Source: Azonexus hydrophilus DSM 23864
Lineage (GTDB): Bacteria; Pseudomonadota; Gammaproteobacteria; Burkholderiales; Rhodocyclaceae
DNA: 64,000 nucleotides
Direction: 5' to 3'
NCBI RefSeq assembly: GCF_000429605.1
Contig: NZ_AUCE01000013.1
Span: forward strand, 162,485-226,484
Positions 16,888 to 26,032 of the stretch are shown one piece after another (position 1 is the first letter of the stretch; the number at the start of each line of letters is the position of its first letter). Made by a program: the position numbers and the translations under genes. Below the pieces are notes generated by a model. That model worked only from the letters and a program-made list of their open reading frames with translations, did no database searches and was not told the DNA's origin.

Positions 16888-17490
16888 TCAGGCCGGGCGA
16901 ACGGCGGATTTGGGGCGGAAACCCTTGATTACCGCGTCGTTGGTTTCGATCCAGGGGCCGCCGATCAGGTCGATGCAGTAAGGCACGGCAGCGAAGATGC
17001 CGACATGGCGCACCGTGCCGTCGGCGTCGCGGACGCCTTCGAGCGTTTCGCGGATCGATTTGGGCTGGCCCGGCAGATTGATGATCAAGGCCTGCTTGCG
17101 GATCACTGCCACCTGGCGCGAGAGGATCGCGGTCGGGACGAAATTCAGGCTGATCCGGCGCATTTCTTCACCGAACCCCGGCATTTCCTTGTCGCCGACG
17201 GCCAGTGTGGCTTCCGGGGTGACGTCGCGCAGCGCCGGGCCGGTGCCGCCGGTGGTCAGTACCAGGTGGCAGCCGCAGTCGTCGACGAGTTCGATCAGCG
17301 TCTGTTCGATCAACGGCCGTTCGTCGGCGATCAGCCGGGTCTCGACCTGCCAGGGGGTGGTCAGGGCGCCGGCCAGCCATTCCTGCAGGGCCGGAATGCC
17401 CTTGTCTTCGTAAACACCGGTCGAGGCACGGTCGCTGATCGAAACCAGGCCGACCCGCAGGCCGACCCGCAGGCTGTCATTCGTCGCCAT
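16888..17490 (-). CDS. mogA: molybdopterin adenylyltransferase
   Basis: A 200-residue MogA/MoaB-fold enzyme that adenylates molybdopterin before Mo insertion. Seen: VGLVSISDRAS at the N-terminus, LVLTTGGTGPALRDVTPEAT (nucleotide/MPT site) and LPGQPKSIRETL. Its start overlaps the 3' end of darP by 14 bases. The N-terminus contains a tandem LRVGLRVGL produced by a 12 bp duplication (17449-17472). A Mo-enzyme that could use the cofactor in this window is MsrP at 36 kb. Confidence 0.93.
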   Translation of the reverse strand: MATNDSLRVGLRVGLVSISDRASTGVYEDKGIPALQEWLAGALTTPWQVETRLIADERPLIEQTLIELVDDCGCHLVLTTGGTGPALRDVTPEATLAVGDKEMPGFGEEMRRISLNFVPTAILSRQVAVIRKQALIINLPGQPKSIRETLEGVRDADGTVRHVGIFAAVPYCIDLIGGPWIETNDAVIKGFRPKSAVRPA

Positions 17491-18013
17491 CTTCGTTCTC
17501 CGTGGCTGCCGGCGTGCCGTCGAGTTCCTTCAGGATCTGGAAAATGGCGCGGAAGCTTTTCGGCGGCTTGTTGAGTTCCTGTTCCTTCAGAGCGTTGCGG
17601 CGCAACTGACGCAGGTGCTGGATGTCGACGCCCGGCCACTGATTGGCGATTTCAGTCAGCGTCGTTTCGTCTTCCATCAGGCGGACGCGGAAGCGTTCCA
17701 GGCGATGGATGCGGGCGACTTCGGCCGCCGATTCGCCGCGCAGTTTGGCCAGACCGGCGCGGATCGGCTCGTCATCGACGCCGCGCATCAGTTTGCCGAT
17801 GTATTGCAGTTGCCGACGGCGGGCACCGTGGGCGGTGATTTTCTGACAATCGCGGACGGCGGTCAGCAGGTTTTCCGGCAAGTCGATGCGCTTGAGCTGG
17901 CTGACCGGGAGCTCGACCAGTTCGGCACCGAGATCGCGCAATTCGTGCATGGCTTCCTTCAACTTGGTCTTGGAAGGGCGCGTGTAATCTTCGGAGAAGT
18001 CTTCTTCTTGCAT
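17477..18013 (-). CDS. darP: ribosome-associated protein DarP/YjgA (DUF615)
   Basis: A 178-residue basic helical protein of the YjgA/DarP family, which binds late pre-50S particles and aids 50S assembly. Family features: RPSKTKLKEAMHELRDLGAEL, LPVSQLKRIDLPENLLTAVR, HGARRRQLQYIGKLMR and RQLRRNALKEQELNKPPKSFR. Co-directional with and overlapping mogA; divergent from pmbA. In many proteobacteria darP lies next to pmbA, as here. Confidence 0.92.
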   Translation of the reverse strand: MQEEDFSEDYTRPSKTKLKEAMHELRDLGAELVELPVSQLKRIDLPENLLTAVRDCQKITAHGARRRQLQYIGKLMRGVDDEPIRAGLAKLRGESAAEVARIHRLERFRVRLMEDETTLTEIANQWPGVDIQHLRQLRRNALKEQELNKPPKSFRAIFQILKELDGTPAATENEDGDE

Positions 18014-18081
18014 GGCTGGGTCCGGTACGGCAATGGCGGGCTGCTATGATAGCGACTTTTCCCCGAAACGACGCCGCTTCC

Positions 18082-19425
18082 ATGCCCGAAACCGCCGCTT
18101 TTTCCCACGCTTTCCCCGTGCTCCAGCAGCTTGCCGAAGATGTCTTGAAACACGCCCGGAACAAGGGGGCGACGGCCTGCGAAGTCGATGTTTCCGAGGG
18201 TTTCGGGCAGTCGGTGACGGTCCGTTGCGACGAAGTCGAGACTATCGAATTCAATCGCGACAAGGGCATCGGCATCACCGTCTATGCCGGGCAGCGCAAG
18301 GGCTATGCGAGCACCTCGGATTTCTCCGCGCAGGCGCTGCGCGATACGGTCGAGGCGGCGCTGAACATCGCCCGCTTCACCGCCGAGGACGACTGCGCCG
18401 GCTTGGCCGACGCGGCATTGATGGCCAAGGAAGGGCCCGATCTCGACCTGTACCATCCGTGGGCGCTGAGCGTCGATGAGTCGATCGAACTGGCCCGCCG
18501 CTGCGAGCAGGCGGCGTTCGACGCCAGCCCGCTGATCGACAATTCGGAAGGGGCGACGATTTCGACCCAGCAGGCGCACTTCGTCTCGGCCAACAGCTTG
18601 GGCTTCATGGGCGGTTATCCGACCTCGCGCCACTACATTTCGGCTTCGGTGATCGCCGGCGAGCGCGACCAGATGCAGCGTGACGACTGGTACACCACGC
18701 ACCGCGATGCCGCTCGCCTGGAAAGCCCGGAGAGTGTCGGCCGCATCGCCGCCGAACGGGCGGTGGCCCGGCTCGGCGGGCGCAAGCTGCGCACCGGCGA
18801 ATACCCGGTACTGTTCGAGGCGCCGCTGGCCGCCGGCCTGCTCGGCAGCCTGGTGCATGCGGCGAGCGGCGGCGCCCTGTACCGCAAGGCCTCGTTCCTG
18901 ATCGACCATCTGGGCAAGAAAATCATGCCGGACTTCGTGCGCATCGTCGAGCGTCCGCACATCCCTTGCGGCCTGGCCAGCGCCGCCTTCGACAGCGACG
19001 GCGTCGCCACCCGCGACAGCGATGTGGTGGTCGACGGCGTGCTCCAGCGCTACTTCTTGTCCACCTATACCGCCCGCAAGCTGGGCATGCAGACGACAGC
19101 CAACGCCGGCGGCAGCCACAACCTGATCATCGAACCCGGCGAACTCGACCGCGACGGCCTGCTGGCGCGCATGGGCCGGGGCTTGCTGCTGACCGAGATG
19201 CTCGGTCATGGCGTCAATTACGTGAATGGCGATTACTCGCGCGGCGCGGCTGGTTTCTGGGTCGAGAACGGCAAGATCGTGCACCCGGTCGAGGAAATCA
19301 CCATCGCTGGCAATCTGCGCGACATGTTCGCCGGCATCGTCGCCGTCGGTCGCGATGTGCAGGTGCGCGGCAGCAAGCAGACCGGTTCGATCCTGCTTGA
19401 CCGGATGACCATCGCTGGCGAGTAA
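18082..19425 (+). CDS. pmbA: metallopeptidase-like protein PmbA/TldE
   Basis: A 447-residue TldE/PmbA protein, partner of TldD in a heterodimeric protease that processes small modified peptides and degrades the antitoxin CcdA in E. coli. Conserved: TVRCDEVETIEFNRDKGIGI near the N-terminus, FEAPLAAGLLGSLVHAASGG, DRDGLLARMGRGLLLTEMLG and GAAGFWVENGKIVHPVEEIT. ATG 18082 (MPETAAF) gives a length matching E. coli PmbA (450); an earlier ATG at 18046 adds 12 unlikely residues. The TldD gene is not in the window. Confidence 0.95.
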   Translation: MPETAAFSHAFPVLQQLAEDVLKHARNKGATACEVDVSEGFGQSVTVRCDEVETIEFNRDKGIGITVYAGQRKGYASTSDFSAQALRDTVEAALNIARFTAEDDCAGLADAALMAKEGPDLDLYHPWALSVDESIELARRCEQAAFDASPLIDNSEGATISTQQAHFVSANSLGFMGGYPTSRHYISASVIAGERDQMQRDDWYTTHRDAARLESPESVGRIAAERAVARLGGRKLRTGEYPVLFEAPLAAGLLGSLVHAASGGALYRKASFLIDHLGKKIMPDFVRIVERPHIPCGLASAAFDSDGVATRDSDVVVDGVLQRYFLSTYTARKLGMQTTANAGGSHNLIIEPGELDRDGLLARMGRGLLLTEMLGHGVNYVNGDYSRGAAGFWVENGKIVHPVEEITIAGNLRDMFAGIVAVGRDVQVRGSKQTGSILLDRMTIAGE

Positions 19426-19431
19426 TCGGCC

Positions 19432-20571
19432 TCAGCTGGGCATGTGCGGATAGATCTGCAACAGCGCCCGCTGGTGCAGCGCGATCAGTTGCAGCGTCTG
19501 GCGCAGCTTTTCCTGCGTCTCGGGCGATAGCGCAGACGGATCGATATGGTTGTCCGGTGCTTCTCCGCGCATCAGCGCCTGCCGTTGCTGGCGGACACGC
19601 AGTTCGCCAATGAAGGCCCAGCTCCCGGCCAGATCGTGAGCGCCCGCTTCGCTCAACCAGCGCTTGCCGGCAGCGGCGAGCAGACGCGGCAGCGTGCTGC
19701 TGGTGTGGACAAAGCCGGCCGCCAGGCTGTGGATGCGCGCCAGTTCGACCAGCGGGATGGTGGCGGCGTGCTTGAGGTCGAGGCGTCCGCTGTCGTCCAC
19801 GATGAAGCGCCGGAACATGCCCAGCGCCGAGGGTGCCACGTTGGCATTGGCGACCCAGTGGGCGAGCAGCGAATCGTGGCGTGGGCAGAGCTCGGCCAGG
19901 GTGGCGAACAGCGGGCTCAGCAGCCGGGCGTCGCCGTCGATGCCGCGCAGATCGAAGAAGTTGCCGGCCAGCCGGGCCTTGTGCCGGTCGCTGGCGACGA
20001 TCCAGTCGTGAAAGTGCTGCGCCCAGTCGCTGCTGCGCAGCCGCCAGGCCGGGTTGCTGGCCATCATGTTGCCTGGGCACAGAATGAAACCGTAGTCGGC
20101 CAGGCCGCTGCAGACGCGCCCGGCGAGTTCGGCGAAATAGGCGCCGTGGCGGTTTTCGCGGTAATCCTCGGCGAACACCAGGGCATTGTCCTGGTCGGAG
20201 TTGAGCGTCAGTTCGCGCCGGCCCTGCGATCCGTAGGCAATCCAGGCATAGGCCACCGGCGGCGGCCCAAGTTCGGCCTGCGCCAGTTGCAGCAGGCGCC
20301 GGGTCAGGGCGTCGGCCGCATCGCTGACCAGCCCGGCGGCGCTTTCCGCTGTCCCGTCCTGGGCTGCGGCCAGCCACAGACCGCCCAGAGCCTCGGCCAG
20401 CCGGGCCAGGGCCTGGGGCGTCGGGGCGTCGGCGAGATGCCGGAGGAAGTGCTGGAAATGCGTGTTCAGGAGGTTTTTCGCCAGGCGGATGTTGCCTGTA
20501 AGCATAAGCGCTGCCGGGAATCTGTGCCAGATGCTCGCCAAATCGCCGGGTTTGCGGAAAAATGCAGGCAT
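19432..20571 (-). CDS. minimal DUF294-type nucleotidyltransferase-like protein
   Basis: A 379-residue protein with the DUF294 nucleotidyltransferase-like core (AYGSQGRRELTLNSDQDNAL near 112-131, a GS...DxD arrangement like Pol-beta superfamily/GlnD enzymes) and the DUF294 C-terminal helical domain to the end. Most relatives carry N-terminal cyclic-nucleotide-binding and CBS domains; this one starts only ~110 residues before the core. A divergent gene starts 44 bases upstream, so no room remains for them. Substrate unknown. Converges on pmbA with a 6 bp gap. Confidence 0.75.
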   Translation of the reverse strand: MPAFFRKPGDLASIWHRFPAALMLTGNIRLAKNLLNTHFQHFLRHLADAPTPQALARLAEALGGLWLAAAQDGTAESAAGLVSDAADALTRRLLQLAQAELGPPPVAYAWIAYGSQGRRELTLNSDQDNALVFAEDYRENRHGAYFAELAGRVCSGLADYGFILCPGNMMASNPAWRLRSSDWAQHFHDWIVASDRHKARLAGNFFDLRGIDGDARLLSPLFATLAELCPRHDSLLAHWVANANVAPSALGMFRRFIVDDSGRLDLKHAATIPLVELARIHSLAAGFVHTSSTLPRLLAAAGKRWLSEAGAHDLAGSWAFIGELRVRQQRQALMRGEAPDNHIDPSALSPETQEKLRQTLQLIALHQRALLQIYPHMPS

Positions 20572-20615
20572 ATCGTAAAACAGCCCTATCCTGCGCAGGC
20601 AGGAGGAGACATGAC

Positions 20616-21770
20616 ATGCAACGCCGAGATTTCCTGGTAAAAGCCGCGCTGGGTACCGCCGCTGCTTCGCTGGCCGCTTGTGGCCGGGACGAAGCGCCGC
20701 CGGCAGTCGAACCTGTCGCCGCCCCTGCGGCCCCGCCGGAACCGCCGCCGGCGCCGGCGGTTCAGCCCGGTTTGCCGGCGATTCGCTGGCGTTTGACGTC
20801 GAGTTTTCCGCGCAGCCTGGACACCATTTTCGGTGGCGCCGAAGTGCTCGCCAACCGCGTCCGGGCGATGACCGGCGGGCGTTTCGATATCCGTGTCTTC
20901 CAGGGCGGCGAGATCGTGCCCGGCCTGCAGGCGCTCGATGCCGTCGAGCAAGGCACGGTCGAGGTGGCGCACACCTGTTCCTACTACTATGTCGGCAAGG
21001 ACAAGACCTTCGGCTTCGGCACCGCGATGCCGTTCGGCCTGAATGCCCGGCAGATGAATGCCTGGATCTACTACGGCGGCGGTCAGGAGCTGCTCGACGA
21101 TTTTTACGCCAACTACCGGCTGCTATCGTTTGCCGGCGGCAATACCGGGGCGCAGATGGGCGGCTGGTGGCGCAAGACGGTGGCTACGGTCGACGACCTC
21201 AAGGGGATCAAGATGCGCATCGCCGGCCTGGGCGGAGCGGTGTTCTCCGAACTCGGTGTGGTGCCGCAGCAGATCGCCGGTGGCGACATCTATCCGGCGC
21301 TCGAGCGCGGCACGATCGATGCCGCCGAGTGGGTCGGTCCCTACGACGACGAGCGCCTGGGTTTCTACAAGGTGGCCAAGAATTATTACTATCCCGGCTG
21401 GTGGGAGCCAGGGCCGACCATCCATTTCTTCGTCAATCAGGCGGAATGGGAAAAGCTGCCGCGCGAGTACCAGGAAGTTTTCCGGGCTGCGGCTTACGAG
21501 GCCAACGTGGCCATGATGGCCCGCTACGATCACCAGAATCCGATTGCCCTGACCAAGCTGTTGCAGAGCGGGGTCAAGCTGCAGGAGTTTTCCGAACCCA
21601 TCCTCAAGGCGGCCTACAAGGCGGCGCAACAGATCTACGCCGATGAGGCGAAGAAGAATCCGGCATTCAAGAAAATCCTGACCGCCTACGACAAGTACCG
21701 GCGCAGCCAGAATGCCTGGTTCAGCGTTGCCGAGAACCGCATGGATGTCTTCCTCCAGTCGCAGGCCTGA
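20616..21770 (+). CDS. TRAP transporter substrate-binding protein, TakP/DctP-like, Tat lipoprotein signal
   Basis: A 384-residue periplasmic binding protein. The N-terminus MQRRDFLVKAALGTAAASLA has a twin-arginine motif and ends in a lipobox-like LAAC (Cys about 22), then a Pro/Ala linker. The mature domain has the features of 2-oxo-acid-binding TRAP proteins: EIVPGLQALDAVEQGTVEVA, YYYVGKDKTFGFGTAMPFGL, GGNTGAQMGGWWRK, IAGGDIYPALERGTIDAAEW and YYYPGWWEPGP. An AGGAGGAG ribosome site supports ATG 20616. No DctQ or DctM permease genes adjoin it, so it is an orphan or works with a permease elsewhere. Confidence 0.9.
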   Translation: MQRRDFLVKAALGTAAASLAACGRDEAPPAVEPVAAPAAPPEPPPAPAVQPGLPAIRWRLTSSFPRSLDTIFGGAEVLANRVRAMTGGRFDIRVFQGGEIVPGLQALDAVEQGTVEVAHTCSYYYVGKDKTFGFGTAMPFGLNARQMNAWIYYGGGQELLDDFYANYRLLSFAGGNTGAQMGGWWRKTVATVDDLKGIKMRIAGLGGAVFSELGVVPQQIAGGDIYPALERGTIDAAEWVGPYDDERLGFYKVAKNYYYPGWWEPGPTIHFFVNQAEWEKLPREYQEVFRAAAYEANVAMMARYDHQNPIALTKLLQSGVKLQEFSEPILKAAYKAAQQIYADEAKKNPAFKKILTAYDKYRRSQNAWFSVAENRMDVFLQSQA

Positions 21771-21774
21771 TCCC

Positions 21775-22428
21775 ATGAGCGACGATCAGAAGCCGTGCAC
21801 GCGTTTGTGCATCGTCCGCCACGGCGAGACGGAATGGAATGCCGAACGACGCATCCAGGGGCAGATCGATATCGGTCTGAACGATACCGGACGCCGGCAG
21901 GCGATGGCGGCCGGGCGCTGGCTGGCGCCGGCGGGGATTACCGCGCTGTACGCCAGCGATCTGCGCCGGGCCTGGGATACGGCGGCCGAAATTGGTCGCT
22001 GCCTGGGCATGCAGGCAGTGTCCACGCCGGAACTGCGCGAGCGCCGCTACGGTGTTTTCGAAGGCTTGACCTATGTCGAGGCCGCCCGGCGCTATCCCGA
22101 GGGCTATGCCGCTTTCGAGGGGCGCAATGCCGATTACGATTTCGAGAACGGCGAAAGCCTGAAGGCGATGTTCGCCCGGGTTACCGGCAAGCTCAGTGAA
22201 ATCGCCGCCCGGCATCCCGGCCAGAACGTTGCCGTCGTCGTCCATGGTGGCGTGCTCGACGTGATCAACCGTTTTGTGCGCGGCAACCCGCTCGAGATGC
22301 CGCGCGACTTCCTGATTCCGAATGCCGGCATCAACTGGATTTCCGTGTGCGACGGGCGGTGGGCGGTGGACAGCTGGGGTGAAACCGGGCATCTGGCCGA
22401 CGGTGCGCTGGACGAGCTGCCTTCGTGA
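21775..22428 (+). CDS. histidine phosphatase (phosphoglycerate mutase-like) family protein
   Basis: A 217-residue protein with the RHG motif [19 protein letters not shown], a second catalytic region [16 protein letters not shown], Glu in [13 protein letters not shown] and the distal histidine VVHGGVLDV. These make it a histidine phosphatase; phosphoglycerate mutase activity is not certain, and broad-specificity phosphatase or alpha-ribazole phosphatase are alternatives. ATG 21775 follows the TRAP protein stop by 4 bases, suggesting co-transcription. glyA follows 40 bases later. Confidence 0.88.
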   Translation: MSDDQKPCTRLCIVRHGETEWNAERRIQGQIDIGLNDTGRRQAMAAGRWLAPAGITALYASDLRRAWDTAAEIGRCLGMQAVSTPELRERRYGVFEGLTYVEAARRYPEGYAAFEGRNADYDFENGESLKAMFARVTGKLSEIAARHPGQNVAVVVHGGVLDVINRFVRGNPLEMPRDFLIPNAGINWISVCDGRWAVDSWGETGHLADGALDELPS

Positions 22429-22468
22429 TAAAATTCCTGCCCTTTTCAATGGCTTGAGGCATTCCTCC

Positions 22469-23719
22469 ATGTTTTCCGCGAAAGACACCCTGGCAAAAGT
22501 TGACCCTGAACTGTGGACGGCCATCGAGGCCGAGAACAAGCGTCAGGAAGATCACATCGAACTGATCGCGTCCGAAAACTACGTCAGCAAGGCGGTCATG
22601 GAAGCCCAGGGCTCGCAGCTGACCAACAAATACGCCGAAGGCTACCCGGGCAAGCGCTACTACGGCGGTTGCGAGCACGTCGATGTTGCCGAGCAGATTG
22701 CCATTGACCGCATCAAGGCGCTGTTCGGCGCCGATGCCGCCAACGTCCAGCCGAACTCCGGTTCGCAGGCCAACCAGGCCGTGCTGATGGCCTTCTGCAA
22801 GCCGGGCGACACGATCATGGGCATGAGCCTGGCCGAAGGCGGCCACCTGACCCACGGCATGCCGCTGAACATGTCCGGCAAGTGGTTCAACGTCGTCTCC
22901 TACGGCCTCAACGAAAAGGAAGAAATCGACTACGACAAGATGGAAGCGCTGGCCCGCGAGCACAAGCCGCGCCTGATCGTCGCCGGTGCTTCGGCCTACG
23001 CGCTGCGCATCGATTTCGAGCGCTTTGCCAAGATCGCCAAGGAAGTCGGCGCCATCTTCTGGGTCGACATGGCTCACTACGCCGGTCTGATCGCTGCCGG
23101 TTTCTACCCGAACCCGGTGCCGTTCGCCGATGTCGTCACCACGACCACGCACAAGACCCTGCGCGGTCCGCGCGGCGGCGTCGTGCTGATGAAGGCCGAA
23201 CACGAGAAGGCGATCAACTCCGCCATCTTCCCAGGCCTGCAGGGCGGCCCGCTGATGCACGTGATCGCTGCCAAGGCTGTTGCCTTCAAGGAAGCGGCGA
23301 CGCCCGAGTTCAAGAACTACCAGGAGCAGGTGATCATGAACGCCCGCGTCATGGCCCGCGTGCTGGGTGAAGAGCGCGGCCTGCGCATCGTCTCCGGCCG
23401 TACCGAAAGCCACGTCTTCCTGGTCGACCTGCGCGCCAAGAACCTGACCGGCAAGGAAGCCGAAGCGGCGCTGGGCAATGCCCACATCACCGTCAACAAG
23501 AACGGCATCCCGAACGACCCGCAGAAGCCGATGGTTACCTCCGGCATCCGCATCGGTTCGCCGGCGATGACGACGCGCGGCTTCACCGAGATCGAAGCCG
23601 AGCAGATCGCTCACCTGATCGCCGACGTGCTCGACGCGCCGAACGACGAAGCGGTTGCCGCCCGTGTCCGTGAGCAGGTGTCGGCGCTGTGCAAGCGCTT
23701 CCCGGTCTACGGTGCCTAA
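22469..23719 (+). CDS. glyA: serine hydroxymethyltransferase
   Basis: A 416-residue PLP enzyme interconverting serine and glycine with THF/methylene-THF, a main source of C1 units for ThyA. Seen: [40 protein letters not shown], the PLP-lysine motif [15 protein letters not shown] and [18 protein letters not shown] 22469 (MFSAKDT) gives the usual length. nrdR and ribD follow on the same strand with tiny gaps. Confidence 0.98.
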   Translation: MFSAKDTLAKVDPELWTAIEAENKRQEDHIELIASENYVSKAVMEAQGSQLTNKYAEGYPGKRYYGGCEHVDVAEQIAIDRIKALFGADAANVQPNSGSQANQAVLMAFCKPGDTIMGMSLAEGGHLTHGMPLNMSGKWFNVVSYGLNEKEEIDYDKMEALAREHKPRLIVAGASAYALRIDFERFAKIAKEVGAIFWVDMAHYAGLIAAGFYPNPVPFADVVTTTTHKTLRGPRGGVVLMKAEHEKAINSAIFPGLQGGPLMHVIAAKAVAFKEAATPEFKNYQEQVIMNARVMARVLGEERGLRIVSGRTESHVFLVDLRAKNLTGKEAEAALGNAHITVNKNGIPNDPQKPMVTSGIRIGSPAMTTRGFTEIEAEQIAHLIADVLDAPNDEAVAARVREQVSALCKRFPVYGA

Positions 23720-23725
23720 AAGCCC

Positions 23726-24190
23726 ATGAAGTGTCCTTTCTGCGGCAATGACGAAACCGGGGTGGTCGACACCCGGGTTTCCGAAGAGGGCGACATCGTC
23801 CGTCGCCGCAGGAAGTGCGCTGCCTGTGACAAGCGTTTCACCACCTACGAACGGGCCGAAATCCAGTTGCCGCAGGTGGTCAAGAAGAACGGCCTGCGCG
23901 CCGACTTCAACCGTGCCAAGCTGCGCGCCAGCCTCGAGCTGGCGCTGCGCAAGCGGCCGGTGTCGATCGAATCGGTCGACGCGGCAATCGCCGACATCGA
24001 GGAAAAGCTGCTCACCGCCGGCGAACGCGAGGTCAGCACGCAGCAACTGGGCGAACTGGTGATGCGCGAGCTGAAGAAGCTCGACAAGGTCGCCTACATC
24101 CGCTTTGCCTCCGTCTATCGCAATTTCGAAGACGTCGACGCCTTCTCCAAGGCGATCAAGGAAGTCTCACCGGTTTCCCGCAAGAAATGA
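23726..24190 (+). CDS. nrdR: transcriptional repressor NrdR
   Basis: A 154-residue zinc ribbon plus ATP-cone repressor of ribonucleotide reductase genes. Zinc ligands are Cys3, Cys6, Cys31 and Cys34 (CPFC... KCAAC), followed by [18 protein letters not shown] and the ATP-cone. Six bases after glyA; its stop overlaps the start of ribD by 4 bases. The glyA-nrdR-ribD order is common in proteobacteria. I did not find an obvious NrdR box in this window. Confidence 0.97.
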   Translation: MKCPFCGNDETGVVDTRVSEEGDIVRRRRKCAACDKRFTTYERAEIQLPQVVKKNGLRADFNRAKLRASLELALRKRPVSIESVDAAIADIEEKLLTAGEREVSTQQLGELVMRELKKLDKVAYIRFASVYRNFEDVDAFSKAIKEVSPVSRKK

Positions 24191-25275
24191 GTTTTTCCGC
24201 CCTCGACCGCAGCATGATGGCGCGGGCGCTGCAACTGGCTGAACGCGGCCTGTGGACGACCTCGCCCAATCCGCGTGTCGGTTGCGTGCTGGTCCGCGCG
24301 GGTGAAATCGTCGGCGAAGGCTGGCACGAGAAGGCGGGCGAACCTCATGCCGAAGTCCACGCCCTGCGTGCCGCTGGCGAGCGGGCGCGTGGCGCCACCG
24401 CTTACGTCACGCTGGAGCCCTGCAGCCACCACGGGCGTACGCCGCCCTGTGCGGAAGCGCTGATCGCTGCCGGCGTCAGCCGCGTCGTCGCGGCGATGGG
24501 CGATCCGAATTCGCTGGTTGCCGGGCGCGGTCTGAGCCTGCTGCAGGCGGCCGGGATCGAGACGGCCAGCGGCCTGATGGAAAACGAGGCGCGTGAGCTG
24601 AACATCGGCTTCGTCTCGCGCATGACCCGTGGTCGGCCGTGGTTGCGGCTCAAGGCGGCAGCCAGCCTGGACGGCAAGACGGCGCTGAACAACGGCGTCA
24701 GCCAGTGGATCACCGGCCCGGATGCGCGTCGCGATGGTCATCGCTGGCGGGCGCGAGCCTGCGCCGTGCTGACCGGGGTCGGCACCGTCCGTGACGACGA
24801 TCCCAGTCTGACCGTGCGCGATGTCGACACCCCGCGCCAACCGCTGCGGGTGGTGGTCGATAGCCGTCTGGAAACGCCGCCGACGGCGAAGATCCTGACC
24901 GGTGGCGGAACGCTGATCTTTGCGGCGGAGGACGACGCGGAGCGGGCCGCGCGGCTGCGCGACTCCGGTGCCGAAATCGTTTTCCTGCCCAATCCCCGGG
25001 GCAAGGTTGACCTGGCGGCGCTGCTGCAGGAACTGGGGCGGCGCGGCATCAACGAGGTGCATGCCGAAGCCGGCAGCAAACTCAACGGCTCCTTGCTGCG
25101 CGAAGGCCTGGTCGACGAATTCGTCTTCTACCTCGCGCCCTGCCTGATTGGCGACGACGCGGCCGGCTTGTTCAGCCTGCCGGCGCTGACTACGCTAGCC
25201 GACAAGCGGGCGCTGAAGATTCTCGATCTGCGGCAGATTGGCGCAGATATTCGCCTGACCGCACGGCCGAGTTAG
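24187..25275 (+). CDS. ribD: bifunctional riboflavin biosynthesis deaminase/reductase
   Basis: A 362-residue enzyme for steps 2 and 3 of riboflavin synthesis. The N-terminal deaminase has its zinc site at His54-Ala-Glu56, with Cys79 and Cys88 ([13 protein letters not shown]). The C-terminal reductase domain starts near 150 ([18 protein letters not shown]) and includes [13 protein letters not shown] and [14 protein letters not shown]. Its last 86 bases overlap the 3' end of the convergent moeB/thiF-like gene, which is unusually long for two housekeeping genes. Confidence 0.96.
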   Translation: MSFSALDRSMMARALQLAERGLWTTSPNPRVGCVLVRAGEIVGEGWHEKAGEPHAEVHALRAAGERARGATAYVTLEPCSHHGRTPPCAEALIAAGVSRVVAAMGDPNSLVAGRGLSLLQAAGIETASGLMENEARELNIGFVSRMTRGRPWLRLKAAASLDGKTALNNGVSQWITGPDARRDGHRWRARACAVLTGVGTVRDDDPSLTVRDVDTPRQPLRVVVDSRLETPPTAKILTGGGTLIFAAEDDAERAARLRDSGAEIVFLPNPRGKVDLAALLQELGRRGINEVHAEAGSKLNGSLLREGLVDEFVFYLAPCLIGDDAAGLFSLPALTTLADKRALKILDLRQIGADIRLTARPS

Positions 25276-26032
25276 GCGCGCAGACCGCGCAGTCCGGGTC
25301 GCGGCGAAACTTCACGGTCCGCCATTCCATGTTCAGGGCGTCGAGCAGCAGCAGGCGGCCACTCAGCGATTCACCGATGCCGGCGGCGAGCTTCAGTGCT
25401 TCGGCTGCCTGCATCGTGCCGACGATGCCGGTCAGCGGGGCGAACACGCCCATCACCGCACAGCGGACTTCCTCGACATCCTCGCCTTCGGGAAACAGGC
25501 AGTGGTAGCACGGGGCGTCGTCGCGGGCCAGGTCGTAGACGCTGACCTGGCCGTCGAAGCGGATGGCGGCGCCGGACACCAATGGCTTGCGGTGATGCAC
25601 GCAGGCGCGGTTGATGGCGTGGCGGGTGGCGAAATTGTCGGTGCAGTCGAGGACGATGTCGGCGCTGGCAACCAGCGCGTCGAGCTCGGCGCCGGCCAGG
25701 CGCTGTTGCAGCGGAACGACTTCGATCGTGGGGTTCAGTGCGGCCAGCGCCAGCCGGCCGGATTCGGCCTTGGCCATGCCGACGCGAGCCTCGGTGTGGA
25801 TGATCTGGCGTTGCAGGTTGGTCAGGTCGACCGCATCGTCGTCGACCAGCGTGATCCTGCCGATGCCGCCCGAGGCAAGATAAAGCGCTGCCGGCGAGCC
25901 GAGGCCGCCGGCGCCAACGATCAAGGCGTGAGTGTCGAGAATGCGCTGTTGCCCCTCGATGCCGAGCGCGTCGAGCAGGATGTGCCGGCTGTAGCGGAGA
26001 AGCTGCTCGTCGGTCACTTGTACTCGCGCCAC
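25190..26032 (-). CDS. ThiF/MoeB/HesA-family adenylyltransferase
   Basis: A 280-residue E1-like enzyme that adenylates the C-terminus of a sulfur-carrier protein (MoaD or ThiS). Nucleotide-binding GAGGLGSPAALYLA at 40-53, the DDDAVDLTNLQRQIIH stretch and CTDNFATRHAINRAC are clear, and two CxxC pairs (CYHC, CAVC) form the structural zinc site. MoeB or dual MoeB/ThiF role cannot be separated by eye. After CAVC it runs about 29 residues further than usual (to PACRLA) and overlaps ribD by 86 bases. Its start overlaps the upstream gene by 19 bases. Confidence 0.92.
   Translation of the reverse strand: MARVQVTDEQLLRYSRHILLDALGIEGQQRILDTHALIVGAGGLGSPAALYLASGGIGRITLVDDDAVDLTNLQRQIIHTEARVGMAKAESGRLALAALNPTIEVVPLQQRLAGAELDALVASADIVLDCTDNFATRHAINRACVHHRKPLVSGAAIRFDGQVSVYDLARDDAPCYHCLFPEGEDVEEVRCAVMGVFAPLTGIVGTMQAAEALKLAAGIGESLSGRLLLLDALNMEWRTVKFRRDPDCAVCAPNSAVRSGEYLRQSAADRESSAPACRLA

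Noticed and set aside
17477..17490. Frameshift between darP and mogA
   Set aside because: The 14-base overlap joins two complete, differently folded proteins in different frames; a normal operon overlap.
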